Shown here: piece after piece, positions 1-8,873 of the stretch
How the letters are laid out: each line of letters starts with the position of its first letter
Position numbering within the stretch: the stretch's first letter is position 1
Origin: Aphelocoma coerulescens
Taxonomy: Eukaryota; Chordata; Aves; Passeriformes; Corvidae
Length of the DNA: 64,000 nucleotides
NCBI RefSeq assembly: GCF_041296385.1
Contig: NC_091014.1
Span: 63,992,578 to 64,056,577, forward strand
Direction of reading: 5' to 3'
The notes under the pieces: model-generated
The model's input: the letters and a program-made list of their open reading frames with translations, nothing else
Databases searched by the model: none
What the model was told of the DNA's origin: nothing
Program-made: the position numbers and the translations under genes

Positions 1-689
1 TACTCTGCGTGCCACAGGCAGGACACTGCAGGCACAGCTGCTCCCCTGGAAATACAAAGGACAAGAGGTGCCAGTTCCCTTTCTGTGGCTCCGGACCTCC
101 CGCCCCGCGTTCCTGGCCAGCTGGGACACACGGAGGAAACACCAAGGAACGTTCCTGGCAGCGACCAGGCGTCACCAAGGGCTCTGCGCAGCTCTGGGCC
201 AGAAAAGCGGCCCCAGCCTCAGCACCTGCCCTGGTTTTGGGCTGTGAACACTCACCTGCAGAAAACGCCCCTCTGCAGGCAGGACCAGCCCTGACACTCC
301 AGAACAACTTTTGCAATGGACCGAGTGAACCCTCAGGACTTGTCCTGCACGTTTCTCCCTGGAAAAGGACATTGCATGAATACCATTACAGCTGTTGGGT
401 AAATCCTGGAAAGGGCAGGAAATTAGCATTATTTCTAAGAGTTTTGTGCTGTCGTGTCAGGTGCCAGCCAGTTCTGCTCTAGAGCCATTCCAGGGGCTGG
501 TGGGTGAAGCAGCATGAGCAGAAAAGAAGGAGCTGCATTTGCATAGGAATTCTCTTGCTGGCAGCAGTCATTCCCATCCCAGGCAGGACCTTCCTCATGA
601 TCCTGAGATCGGCTCAGGTGCTTGGAGCAGGGTGCTGAAAATGCCAAGATTCTGAGTTCAATCCCCAGATGGGCCAATTACTTATCATC
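1..689. other. Intergenic stretch, nothing recognised
   Basis: Moderately GC-rich sequence upstream of the first CpG island. The longest open frame here (9-482, plus) has no recognisable domain, signal peptide or biased composition and looks like a chance frame. I see no exon, RNA gene or repeat I can name. Confidence 0.5.
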
Positions 690-745
690 GTTTGACTTGA
701 TGATCCTTGGGGATCTTTCTAACTCAAAATCTCCTGTGCTCTGTA
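690..745 (+). repeat. Degenerate CR1 LINE 3' tail
   Basis: The segment reads like the terminal part of a CR1 3' UTR: a GACTTGATGATCCTTGGGG block followed by a diverged TCCAACTC-type block and a worn tail. Plus orientation. It is older than most other CR1 copies in the window, judging by the number of mismatches to the remembered consensus. Confidence 0.5.
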
Positions 746-908
746 AATAAAGAGTAAATAGTTTTCACTGGCTTTTTAAACCCAGAGGTTTTTTGCGTTG
801 GAGTGCGAGCCACCGAGAAAGGGAGGGAGAGCATCAGGTCTCACCCGGCAGGTGTCGGATGAGCAGTCCCACGCCGGACGGAGTCGGAGCAGGAGCGGCA
901 GCGCCGGA

Positions 909-960
909 CTCGGCCCCAGCTCCCGCCTCGGAGCGGCTTCTCCCGCCCGCCGCGATCCCG
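909..960 (+). repeat. GC-rich module, copy 1 (direct)
   Basis: A block running CTCGGCCCCAGC then CGGAGCGGCTTCTCCCGCC matches, with few changes, the plus-strand block at 1366-1412 and the reverse complement of 1867-1922. It is the first of three copies inside the CpG island. Confidence 0.6.
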
Positions 961-1066
961 CTCGTTCCGCGGGGGCACGGCGGGCGGGAGCGGGCACGGG
1001 GGAGGCGGGCGCTGCTCTGCCACGGGGGGTGCGGTGGCCCTCGGGGCGGGGCCGTTCTGCATCCTC

Positions 1067-1149
1067 GCACCGGGGGCTGCGGGGCCGGGCCGGGAGCGCG
1101 CACCGGGGGCTGCGGGGCCGGGCCGGGAGCGCGCACCGGGGGCGCTGCG
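1067..1149. repeat. 33-bp GC-rich tandem repeat, about 2.3 copies
   Basis: A 33-bp unit begins GCACCGGGGGCTGCGGGGCC at 1067 and is repeated exactly at 1100, with a partial third copy from 1133. The period is a multiple of three, so frames through it give a repeated Gly/Pro/Ala/Arg peptide, but nothing else suggests coding. The perfect identity of the two full units implies recent expansion or homogenisation. Confidence 0.9.
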
Positions 1150-1163
1150 CCGCGGCTCCGTGT

Positions 1164-1180
1164 CCGCCAGGGGGCGGCTG
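1164..1180 (+). promoter_or_regulatory. CTCF-type motif
   Basis: CCGCCAGGGGGCGGCTG matches the core CTCF consensus (CC-N-CCAGGGGGCGC type) closely. It sits in the CpG island directly after the 33-bp tandem repeat. Binding is inferred from motif only. Confidence 0.5.
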
Positions 1181-1365
1181 AGGGGGTCCCGGGCCCCGCA
1201 CGGGCGGTCCCCGCTCCCCGCCCGCTTCCAGCCGCGATCCAGCGCCTGCTCCGGGGAACCGCCGCCCTCCTCCCGGGCCCGGGCCCGGCACCGGCACGGC
1301 CCCGGCTCCCCGCGGCCGCAGCGAGACGGCGCGGGGACCTCGCCCGGAGCTCCAGCGGGACCCCA

Positions 1366-1922
1366 GCCCAGCGCCCGTCCCGGAGCAGCTCCTCCCGCTC
1401 GCGGTGATCCCGGTCCCGATCCCAGCCCAGAACCCGCCCCGGTCCTCCGGCCCCGGGACCCGCACCCCGCCCGCCGAGGGAGAAGCGGCTCCGCCCGGGA
1501 CCCCCAGCCCGACACCGGCAGGACCCGGACCCGAATTCCCGTGCCCGGATCCCGGCCCCACCTTACCGCCTTGGGCTCCGCGCAGCGCCGGGAGCAGCCC
1601 CCGGTCCGGCGCTCCGAGCGACGGTCCCGCCGCATCCCAGGATGAGCATCCACCACACAAAACGGAGCGGGAGCGAATCCGCCGGGATTTATGGGCGGGG
1701 CGGGGCGGGGCCGGCTCAGGTGTGAAGGGCGGGGCCGGCTCAGGTGCGCGGGGCCCCAGAGCGGCTGCGCGGGGCGGGGCCGAGGGGATTCAAACCCCGG
1801 GAAATGCTCCCGGCACTGGGATCGGGCTTTCGGGTCCGGGTCCTGCCCGTGTCCGCTCGGCGGGGTCCCGGGCTCGCCGCGGGCGGGAGGAGCCGCTCCG
1901 GGACGGGCGCTGGGGCCGAGCC
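1366..1922. repeat. Imperfect inverted repeat of GC-rich modules
   Basis: The plus-strand blocks 1366-1412 (CAGCGCCCGTCCCGGAGCAG and on) and about 1500-1556 (GGACCCGGACCCGAATTCCC region) reappear together, reverse-complemented and closer to each other, at about 1815-1922. The right arm lacks roughly 85 bp present between the two blocks on the left. Arms are separated by about 260 bp. Confidence 0.65.
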
Positions 1923-1970
1923 CCGGGACCGAGCCCCGGGACCCCCAAACCCCGCCGGTCCCTGCCGTGC

Positions 1971-2739
1971 CGGGCGAATTTTTTTATCCCGCACAGGCAG
2001 GTAATTCTCATGGAGGAACCCCAAAAATAAGGATATAGGGTCGGGGTGGTGGATTCTGCTTTGAATTAAAAACACATTGGGAAAAATAAATCTGTGGAAC
2101 AGCTCATTTCCAATCCTGGACCAGCTTCTGTGTGATTGGCTGCGATTCCAGCTGCTCCCATGGTATTTTCAGCCTGTGGGACTCTAATGAAGTGACAGGT
2201 GCTGAACATGACAGAAAATAATGGGAAAATTCTCTGGATCAGGCAGTGTCCCAGAGGTCTGGCAGTGCCCAGCATTCCTGGCTGGAATTGGGGGGTCCCA
2301 GCACAGCCCACCCGCGGTGGACCTGGCATTGCCCAGCATCCCCGACCAGCACAGCCCCCCCAGCACATCCCACTGCTTCCTCGAGTCCCCTTTAACCAGG
2401 ATAATTTTTTGGGGTTGGGGCACCCAAACCCAGCATAATTGGCTTTAACCAGTTTTGGGGGAATCTCCCCTCCTCACTGAATTCCCGCTGCCAAAACCCA
2501 GCCTGAGGCTCAGCTCCCCATCCCCTCAATCTCTCCAAGGAACTGGACTTGGATTTCCCAATCCAGCAGGGCAGCAATGCTGTTCTCCGCATTGTGTATC
2601 TTGATTGCAATAACTGCTTAAGAAATAATTCAAAGAGACAATAAAGAAGAGCTGCCAGCTCCAACCAAGGGCTGCTCAAACCCCTTCTCAATCATTTGCT
2701 TTAATTAACCAATGCAACTAAACCAATTAAAACCATATT
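1971..2739. other. Spacer between CpG island 1 and the RAD51-like 3' end
   Basis: No exon or known repeat recognised. Short frames at 2066-2691 overlap on both strands without domain content. On the minus strand this would be sequence downstream of the RAD51-like 3' UTR. Confidence 0.4.
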
Positions 2740-3504
2740 GATACAGTTTTATTCTTTTTAATCGAGTTCTAGAGAAACATTGCAGAATATAAAAGAACAT
2801 TTTTAACCCCAAAACGCTTCTAGGAGATCCACAGGGCAGGGCTGCACTGCACCCCCAAACCAAGGAGAACTGGGAGAAAAGAAAGCCCAGACTGAGATTC
2901 CTGGGAGATTGGTGCAGCTTCTGCCTGAACCTGGGACCTCATCAATGTCCTCAGGGGCTTTCCCATTAAAAGCAGATTTCCACAGAGAATTAATGAAATA
3001 CAGGAAATTAAATGGAAATGTAAAGGGACAGCTCCCCCAACCCACCAGGCTGCAGCATCCAAAAGAAAATGAACAGAAAGGTCATGGAGTGGCACCATCA
3101 CCAATCCCAAATCCCCCGTGTGGCACACAGCTCTGCTTTGGTTTATAAATCACCACTCCTCTTAGTGGACAAACCCTTCAGTTTTGCTTCCAATTCACCG
3201 AGTTCCCAACTGTGGCCACTGAGATGCTGCGGCACCGTGTCCACGGTGGGATCCAGGGAAACACGCAGGGTATGGTCCTCTGGGAATGCTGCCCAGGAAC
3301 CACACTGACCTCATCTGTGCCTGCAGCCCAGAGGGAATCTCTCTTCCCAACAGCTCTGGCTGTGCTCGGTGTGTCCTGATGGTTCCCATGGTGACACAGC
3401 ACCGCCTCCTCCGCCCGCTGCCTTGGGGAGTGTCCCTAAGGTGCCACCAAGAAAGGAGCCTCTTAGGGACACAGTCTTGGCATTCAGGGGAAGAAAAGGA
3501 GTTT
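2740..3504 (-). other. Putative 3' UTR region of the RAD51-like copy
   Basis: This is the sequence immediately after the RAD51-type stop codon on the minus strand. It contains no further recognisable coding block, and an AATAAA hexamer (minus strand, plus positions 2748-2753) lies about 750 nt downstream of the stop, a sensible distance for a poly(A) signal. Assignment as UTR is by position only. Confidence 0.4.
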
Positions 3505-3628
3505 TCAGTCTTTAGCATCTCCCACTCCGTTGGCACTGACAGCAAACACGGCTTCAGCCTCAGCCAGACACAGAGAGCCAGAGATTTTACAGATCCTGGT
3601 CTCACCTCGGCCTTGCTGCAGGTACAGC
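3505..3628 (-). pseudogene. RAD51: RAD51-like last coding exon
   Basis: After an acceptor reading CTTCCTGTCAG, 41 codons and a stop match the RAD51 C-terminus. The blocks [15 protein letters not shown] and NGVGDAKD with TGA are clear. About 10 of 41 residues differ from the vertebrate protein as I remember it, including both prolines of the SPCLPEAEA stretch. There is no frameshift or premature stop inside this exon. Confidence 0.9.
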
Positions 3629-4045
3629 CTGACAGGAAGAGTCAGGATGGAGAGCCTGCTCCCAGAAAATCATCCTAATCCATACAGCATTGAACAGAGC
3701 TGTACGAACTGCCCGAGACGTTCATTTCCCTGCGGACCGAGGGCTCCGGAGGGAAACACGGGCCGGGGTCCTCTCCCTGACTCAGCCTGAACAGCAGCTG
3801 GGCCTGGGGGTCGCTGTTAAAGCCCCGGCAGCGGCCACCTTGTCCAGGGCATTGCTGCCAGAGGCCATTCCTGCAAAAGCAGGGAAGAGAAAGGGATGAA
3901 CCTTGGAGCTCCTGGAGTTAGCCAAGAGCTTTGCCAAAAGACTGGAAGAAAAACTCACATCCCCGGCAGAGATAAAAACAGACAGAAAAAAATGCAAGAC
4001 ATGGTGATGAAAAGAGAACGGAATGACTGGAACCACTTGAAATGG
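3629..4045 (-). other. RAD51-like intron sequence; exon 9 expected but not proven
   Basis: On the minus strand a good pyrimidine-rich acceptor (about 3880) precedes a short frame with VAAAGALTATPRP, which weakly recalls the VDGAAMFAADPKKP stretch of RAD51 exon 9. Similarity is too low to call. Nothing else is recognised. Confidence 0.25.
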
Positions 4046-4307
4046 GTAAGAGGAAACGGCCTCATATGATCCCAGGGGAGGCTGAGGCTGGATATTGGGA
4101 AGTCTCTCAGTGGAAAGGCTGTCCAGCCCTGGCACAGCTGCCCAGGGCAGTGGTGGAGGCCCCATCCCTGGAGGGATTTAAAGCCGTGTGGATGTGGCAC
4201 TTGGGGACCAGGGACAGTGGTGGCCTCGGCAGCGCCGGGGAACGGTTGGGCGCCGTGATCTCCGAGGGCTCCTCCTACCTGAAGGATTCCGTGATTCCAA
4301 GGACACT
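4046..4307 (+). mobile_element. CR1 LINE 3' fragment
   Basis: Typical CR1 3' region in plus orientation: AAGAGGAAACGGCCTCA block, CAGGGGAGGCTGAGGCTGGA, the CCCAGGGCAGTGGTGGAG block, and a GATTCCGTGATTCC end. The middle (GGGATTTAAAGCCGTGTGGA) marks a different CR1 subfamily from most copies in the window. It lies inside the RAD51-like copy, antisense to it. Confidence 0.85.
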
Positions 4308-4739
4308 CCATACACGGCCAGCACAGACACACCTGTGCCTGCTGCAAACAAACATCATTTCACTTCCTCTCCTTCACTTGGCTGCCAAATATTCCCTGGC
4401 AACAGGGAACATGGGAGCAGTCCTTGCTGTGGGAGAAGCCAGCAAGATTAGATCAAAAACCCTTCAGAAAGAGCAAACGGGATCCAGCCAGTCCTGTCCC
4501 CAGCTGCTTGGGAAGGTCCCAGTCCCTTCCAGTAGGAAAAGAGAGGGAAATCACCTCGTGCCAAGGGACAATGACACGAGAGCTGCAGAGAGAGCAGCAG
4601 AGACGGGAGAGGAACGGCAACACCAGAAGTTTCCAAAGGGAATGCAGCAGGTTCAGTTCGTAAACTGGGCAGAAACACCAATTAAGCATAGTGGTTTGGT
4701 TCAAAATACCCATTACTTACTTTCCTTCTGTGAGATAAG
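4308..4739. other. Unassigned sequence between CR1 and LTR
   Basis: Open frames cover this stretch on both strands, but I recognise no domain. Part may be the U5 or internal end of the adjacent minus-strand LTR element. Confidence 0.3.
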
Positions 4740-5480
4740 AATTAGGAGAAAGCAAAACAGGTTCAAACTTAAACAGCTGCAGTACAAAGAAAGTGTTTTA
4801 TTACTAACAGAATTAAAAGTTAAAAAAAATAACAAGAAATTAAAGCAAACCCCCTGCCCTCCTTCCAGCACTTTCCTCCTTTTACCCAACTCACACAAAG
4901 GGTAACAGAACATGGGGTGTTAGTCAGTGTTGCAGTTCTTGATAAGTCTCTTTCTCATGCTTAAGGGAAAAAGGGTTTTTTCTTCAGCTGCACGTGGTTC
5001 CCAAACTGCCACCAACAGCAGACCTGCCCGGAAAGAAACAATCTGCTGTGGTGTAAAACATCTCTTCCATGAAAATCTCACAGTTCCTTCATACTGCCAA
5101 ACATGGGCCATCACATGGGGTTATTGATCTTTTTAAGGATGAGTTATTTTGGCCTGAACGCAAAGGCTTTCTTTGCCACAAGTCTCTCAAAGCCTCTCAC
5201 TGCTTCTATAGAGCCTGGCATAGGCAATCTTCACAATCTTCATGGGCCACACGTGAATTCTCCATCCCCCCAGGTACTTCAAATGGATTAAAGAGACAAA
5301 CAGTTTGTGATATTACAGTTCCTTACCACGGCCTGCAAGAAGTATTTTAAGCTACGTGTGAGACTCACGGCACCGCCCTCTTTTCTCCCGTCACCATTTC
5401 CAGCTCCATCTCACAGGACTCACCTTCTCCTTCTCTCTGGTTCCGAAGCCGCCATGTTGAGGAGTGTCCTTGTTCAGGCT
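4740..5480 (-). mobile_element. Probable retroviral LTR, minus orientation
   Basis: On the minus strand a TATA-like GGGTAAAAGGAGGAAAG (about 4873-4889) is followed some 80 nt downstream by AATAAAACACTTTC (about 4789-4802), the usual promoter plus poly(A) layout of an LTR. The long U3-like part with CACGTGAATTC and GCCGCCATGTTG motifs is consistent with this. I could not fix TG/CA ends or a target duplication, so both limits are approximate. It interrupts the RAD51-like copy between exon 6 and the last exon. Confidence 0.45.
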
Positions 5481-5999
5481 TTACAGTGGAGAAAGCCTCG
5501 CTCCCTCTGTGCTGCTGGCTGCATGAGGTCTCCTTCAGTTCAGCACGGAGTGTGCTGCCTGCAGACAGGAGGCCACAGTGGCTCCCGTTGGCTCTGCATG
5601 GAGAGGAGAGGGACCTGCCGGTCCCAGGAAGCCGCACTGGATGGGTTCAGCTGTGTGGCAGTCCCTGGCTGGTTTTAGCTGCCTGTGGCTCTGGGACAGT
5701 CCCCCCCAGCGACCCAGGGTCAGTGCCGTGGCGTTGGGAAAGGGGGGGCAGGGGTCCTGGCCCAGTGGCTCGGCGGCTCCAAGGCCCCCCACCTTCCGGC
5801 AGGTGAGCTGGGACAAAAGGCAATTCCCGCCTTTCCGTGCGGTTTCATTATGTAAATTGTGAGAAGCGTCATCGGTCTAAAAGACTGTCCATCAACTCAG
5901 GTTCAACCCACTACAGGGAACACCTGCCATATCAACCTCCAGGACCGGTGGAAAATATTTTCCAGCTGAGTTGTGAGTCAAACTATTCCTCTCACAGAC
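5481..5999 (-). other. RAD51-like intron region; exons 7-8 not found
   Basis: By gene order, exons 7 and 8 of RAD51 (including the Walker B block LLIVDS) should lie between 5999 and about 3.9 kb. I searched for the expected words on the minus strand and saw none, so they are deleted or unrecognisable. No other feature is seen. Confidence 0.4.
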
Positions 6000-6077
6000 C
6001 TTTCAGCCACAGCCAGGAGCCACTCTGTGTCCATGGATGTGGCTTTTCCCCTCGCTGCCCCCAGGGTCTGTGGAGAG
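6000..6077 (-). pseudogene. RAD51: RAD51-like exon 6, frameshifted and shortened
   Basis: A strong acceptor (TTCCTTCTCCTTTAG) is followed by sequence matching the LPIDRGGGEGKA block, then MDTE and LLAVAER, ending AAAG before GT. The run of four A at the GK codon adds one base, shifting the frame. After GACACAGAG, 18 nt encoding the GTFRPE part are missing. The exon is 78 nt where about 95 is expected. The frame downstream of the insertion reads GKATSMDTEW then LLAVAER. Confidence 0.85.
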
Positions 6078-6267
6078 CTAAAGGAGAAGGAAAGGAATGA
6101 ACAGGGATTAAAGTATCCATAAATACAGCCCTCACCGAGGTCATACAGCAAATAATATCCCAAGCTATTGTGACTAAAGTCCCATTTAGCTGGGAAAAGC
6201 GAGAGGAAAGATGCCTGGTCCCCCGTCTCTGACACCTTCCCTTTGTAGTGCCTGTCACCCTGGAGTG

Positions 6268-6535
6268 CCAGGACAAGGGGGAATGGCTTCCCACTGACAC
6301 AGGGCAGGGATAGATGGGATATTGGGAAGAAATTGTTCCCTGTGAGGGTGTTGAAGCCCTGGCACAGGTTGCCCAGAGAAGCTGTGGCTGCCCTTGGATC
6401 TCTGGCAGTGTCCAAGGCCAGGCTGGACAGGGCTTGGAGCAACCTGGGATAGTGGAAGGCGCCCCTGCCCATGGAACTGGATGGGCTTTAAGGTCCCTTC
6501 CCACCCAAACCATTCCAGGATTCCATGATTCTACA
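6268..6535 (+). mobile_element. CR1 LINE 3' fragment
   Basis: GGACAAGGGGGAATGGCTTC, then GGCACAGGTTGCCCAGAGAA, GTGTCCAAGGCCAGGCTGGA, GGTCCCTTCCCACCCAAACC and a GATTCCATGATTCT end: the standard CR1 3' UTR, 5'-truncated, plus orientation. It lies in the intron between RAD51-like exons 5 and 6 and is antisense to them. Confidence 0.95.
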
Positions 6536-6740
6536 AAATATGACACGTACTCAGCTTTGAGCTGGGAAGTTTAGGGAGTTAACTAAATGATCAAATTAAG
6601 TCCAAGCCTCTAATATTTTAGGGAATGGTAACCTCTAGACAGTAATAAACACTTAGACAGTCAAAGAAAGTGCCCAAATTAGCAAATATCCCAAGGCTGT
6701 GGAGTCTGAATATTGGATTGTAATGAGGTGAACCCCTCAC

Positions 6741-6832
6741 CTGACCAGTGACTGCCAGGCTGTGACACAGCTGCGTCTTCCCAGTACGGAATTCCCCGAA
6801 TAACCCCGTTAGGGACCCTGTTTCTATTCCTC
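6741..6832 (-). pseudogene. RAD51: RAD51-like exon 5 (Walker A exon), full length
   Basis: Acceptor TTTTCCTTCCAG, 92 nt, then donor GTGAGG. The length equals the 92 nt of the vertebrate exon. It encodes GGIETGS, then [13 protein letters not shown] and LAVT. The Walker A loop GEFRTGKT that binds ATP phosphate is intact. Five of 31 residues differ from the usual protein (I to L, E to G, M to L, T to S, C to G). There is no stop or frameshift in this exon. Confidence 0.93.
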
Positions 6833-7377
6833 CTGGAAGGAAAATAACAATTATTAATAAAAATTAAAAGGTCACATGCTACAAACTGATATCTATGTAT
6901 CTAACCCACATATAAAATACTACATTTATAGAGATTCAGTTAAACACTAAATTTGGCTGAAGGTTTCAAAACTAAGAGGGAAAACCGCTTGTCATCCTGA
7001 GGTTTGTTTGTATTGTGGATAAGAAGTCCAGGTGTGTTTCTGAAGATGCTGAAGAGTTGAAACTGCTTGTTTTCATTTTTGGATTACCAGAGGAATGAGG
7101 AGATGGTGATGCCTGGTTTTGTTTTCACTAAACATGGCACGGACTTAAATAAACCAGAAACATCCAAAAATTGAAAGCTCTGGGTCTTGCATCACGACTA
7201 AAAGGATTAAAAACTATTTCTGCAGCTTTTAAAATAAAAGCAATTATTCAAGAGCAGTCCTAGAGGTCTTTCATCCAACCAAGACTTGCCTTACATGGTT
7301 CCATGCAAAGATCACGCTCATGGGGAAACCCCACCCCAAAAACTGAGCCTAAGCAGGAAAGAGAAATAATAAAATGC
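6833..7377 (-). other. RAD51-like intron 4 region
   Basis: AT-rich sequence with no recognised repeat or exon. The 3' part of exon 4 should lie in the highest-coordinate portion but fades out below about 7378. Confidence 0.4.
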
Positions 7378-7441
7378 TGACCTTGAAGCAGAATTTTGTG
7401 GCTGTGGTGAAACCCAGGGGAACCAGTTTGGCTGCATCAGC
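7378..7441 (-). pseudogene. RAD51: RAD51-like exon 4, 5' part only
   Basis: An acceptor reading GTTTTCCCTCAG is followed by codons for ADAAKLVPLGFTTATKF, matching AEAAKLVPMGFTTATEF of RAD51 just past the helix-hairpin-helix domain. A GGTCAG word that aligns with the RRSE codons comes 2 nt too early, implying a deletion and frameshift. Beyond that the match is lost. The intron to exon 3 would be about 380 nt. Confidence 0.85.
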
Positions 7442-7821
7442 CTGAGGGAAAACCCAACTGAGAGTGCCAGGAGAGTTCACGTCGTTCGTTAACCCCCCAG
7501 TAATTAATATTTCCTGCCTTGTGGAGAGGCGCCTGCATCATTCCATGCACATTTCACAGACCTGGCATGGGTTGGTACCTCTGCACAGAACTAAAATTCT
7601 GCTCCAAGTAAAAGCTCCAACATCCCTTTTGTGTGTTTCAGGGAAATATCCTTCCCTTCAGTTCAGTCCTGGTACATTCTGCCTTTTCCCATCACAAGTC
7701 AGGTCACACCTCCAATCACCTTTACTGCCCTTTGGAGACCTTCCAAATTCACCACAACGCTTTCAGCCAGCAGAAGTAAACCTGTGGAATATCCTGGGTT
7801 AAAACTCCAGAATACCCTCAC

Positions 7822-7959
7822 TGGGATTTTGTCAGCTTTGGTTTCACTGATGCCTTTAATGTTCAGCAGCTCCTTCTCTGGTACATAAGCCATGGCCTTC
7901 ACCATGTGAAATCCAGCTTCTTCTAGCCTCTTCCCATCACTGGCATTTATGCCACACTG
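7822..7959 (-). pseudogene. RAD51: RAD51-like exon 3 (helix-hairpin-helix region)
   Basis: Exactly 138 nt between a clean acceptor (CCATCCCTCCCAG) and donor (GTGAGG). Blocks QCGINA, LEEAGFH, then [10 protein letters not shown] and KADKI identify RAD51 residues just after the N-terminus, part of the DNA-binding N-terminal helical domain. Ten of 46 residues differ from the vertebrate sequence as remembered, among them N to S, V to G, T to M, E to K and L to P. The frame is open throughout. Confidence 0.93.
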
Positions 7960-8107
7960 CTGGGAGGGATGGAGAGATGGATGGAGGGGGGGAAAAGGAC
8001 ACTTGTTAGTATTTTTGGATTGTTCTGGGTTTTTTTCTCACAGAGCACAAGTACGAATTTAGCAAAGAAGTTTGTAGATTCACCTTGTTTTGAAGGAAAA
8101 GAGTTTA

Positions 8108-8338
8108 GGTTGGATATAAGCAAGGAATACTTCCCTGTGAGGGGGGGGGAGGCCCTGGCACAGGGTGCCCAGAGAAGCTGTGGCTGCCCTTGGATCCCTG
8201 GCAGTGTCCAAGGCCAGGCTGGATGGGGCTTGGAGGAACCTGGGCCAGTGGAAGGTGTCCCTGCCCGTGGCAGGGCATGGAGCGGGATGAGTTTTTAAGG
8301 TCCCTTCCACCCCAAACCACTCCAGCATTCCAGGGTTC
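8108..8338 (+). mobile_element. CR1 LINE 3' fragment
   Basis: GGATATAAGCAAGGAATACT, GGCACAGGGTGCCCAGAGAA, GTGTCCAAGGCCAGGCTGGA, then GGTCCCTTCCACCCCAAACC and a CCAGCATTCCAGG end lacking the usual tandem tail. Plus orientation, 5'-truncated. It lies between RAD51-like exon 3 and the LTR at 8639. Confidence 0.92.
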
Positions 8339-8344
8339 AGCTTT

Positions 8345-8570
8345 AGCAGGGCCCTGCCGGAGCCAGCAGTGCCCCCCGCCCGCAGTCTGGAGCTCCCCGT
8401 GTTCCCTGCCCGGGTCCCCTCACGGTGCCCAGTTCCAGCCCTTTGTTTAATGCCCCTCGCGGCCCTGCTCGGGAGCACGCGTGGGCACGGCGGGAGCGGG
8501 AAGCAGCGCCGGGAATGGGACGGGACCGGGCTGTGGGAGCTCGGCCCTCAGGCTGCGCAGACCTTGCCTT
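8345..8570. other. Small CpG-rich patch
   Basis: About 225 bp with many CpG and words such as GGGCACGGCGGGAGCGGGAA, similar in style to CpG island 1. No exon recognised. It could be a remnant of a promoter or of the same GC-rich module family. Confidence 0.4.
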
Positions 8571-8638
8571 AGCGGCCTTTGTTCTTTTTTTGCCCCTTTT
8601 CCTTTTGTCCTTCCCTCCTTTTTCCTTTTGTTTCCTCC

Positions 8639-8873
8639 TGTACAGAAAATCACGCTATGAGAAGCCAGCATCCATAAAGGAGACAGAGGATGCCTGCAAC
8701 TTTATTCGAATAAAGGGAGAGAAACCACTGGGACACTCACTCCTGGGGTTTTCTCTCTCGACGTTTAGGACGGTGCAGCCTCCTTTTATCCTAAACTCCC
8801 GCTTGTTGCCCTCTTCCTTTCCCCATTGGCTGAGGTACTAGGAAGGTACAGCCTTCCTGAACCGCCTACCACA
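8639..8873 (-). mobile_element. Retroviral LTR, minus orientation, with adjoining polypurine tract
   Basis: On the minus strand the element starts TGTGGTAGGCGG and ends TTTTCTGTACA, so it has TG and CA ends. It carries a TATA-like GGATAAAAGG (about 8783-8792) and AATAAA at 8701-8706, as expected for an LTR. Directly upstream (8874-8885) the minus strand reads ACAAAGGGGGATA, a good polypurine tract, which would make this a 3' LTR whose internal region is almost all lost. No target duplication was seen. The length, 235 bp, is short but within range. Confidence 0.7.

Larger units (their letters stand above)
790..1970. promoter_or_regulatory. CpG island 1
   Basis: About 1.2 kb of very GC-rich, CpG-dense sequence with GGGCGGGG (Sp1-type) boxes, notably four G-runs at 1694-1711 that could also form a G-quadruplex. 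Long frames on both strands here are encoded by low-complexity Arg/Gly/Pro/Ala codons and are not convincing proteins. Such islands usually mark promoters, but I found no exon attached to it. It lies beyond the 3' end of the minus-strand RAD51 copy. Much of it consists of repeated and inverted GC-rich modules, so it may be a GC-rich repeat array and not a single-copy promoter. Confidence 0.7.
3505..7959 (-). pseudogene. RAD51: RAD51 recombinase, non-processed duplicate (decayed)
   Basis: RAD51 is the eukaryotic RecA-type recombinase that forms nuclear filaments on single-stranded DNA in homologous recombination. Five blocks in the right order on the minus strand match it: exon 3 (7822-7959), start of exon 4 (to 7441), exon 5 (6741-6832), exon 6 (6000-6077) and the last coding exon with its stop (3505-3628). 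Introns and splice sites remain, so this is not a retrocopy. Exon lengths of 138 and 92 nt match the family. Exon 6 has one extra A and an 18-nt deletion, and exon 4 loses homology after an apparent 2-nt loss. I could not find exon 2 (start codon) or exons 7, 8 and 9. A CR1 and an LTR lie between exon 6 and the last exon. Amino-acid divergence is about 22-24 percent in exon 3 and the last exon, extraordinary for this protein. I infer an unprocessed pseudogene, or a fast-evolving paralogue if exon skipping rescues it. Confidence 0.85.

Noticed and set aside
776..1660. Long overlapping frames on both strands in CpG island 1 (up to 294 aa)
   Set aside because: Composition is low-complexity Arg/Gly/Pro/Ala, frames are open on both strands because stop codons are rare in GC-rich DNA, and no domain is recognisable.
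4042..4905. 287-aa plus-strand frame
   Set aside because: Its first third is CR1 sequence and the rest runs through LTR-like and unassigned DNA.
5978..6546. Minus-strand frames of 164 and 184 aa
   Set aside because: Mostly antisense CR1. Only the last part of the first is real coding homology (RAD51-like exon 6), and that is annotated separately.
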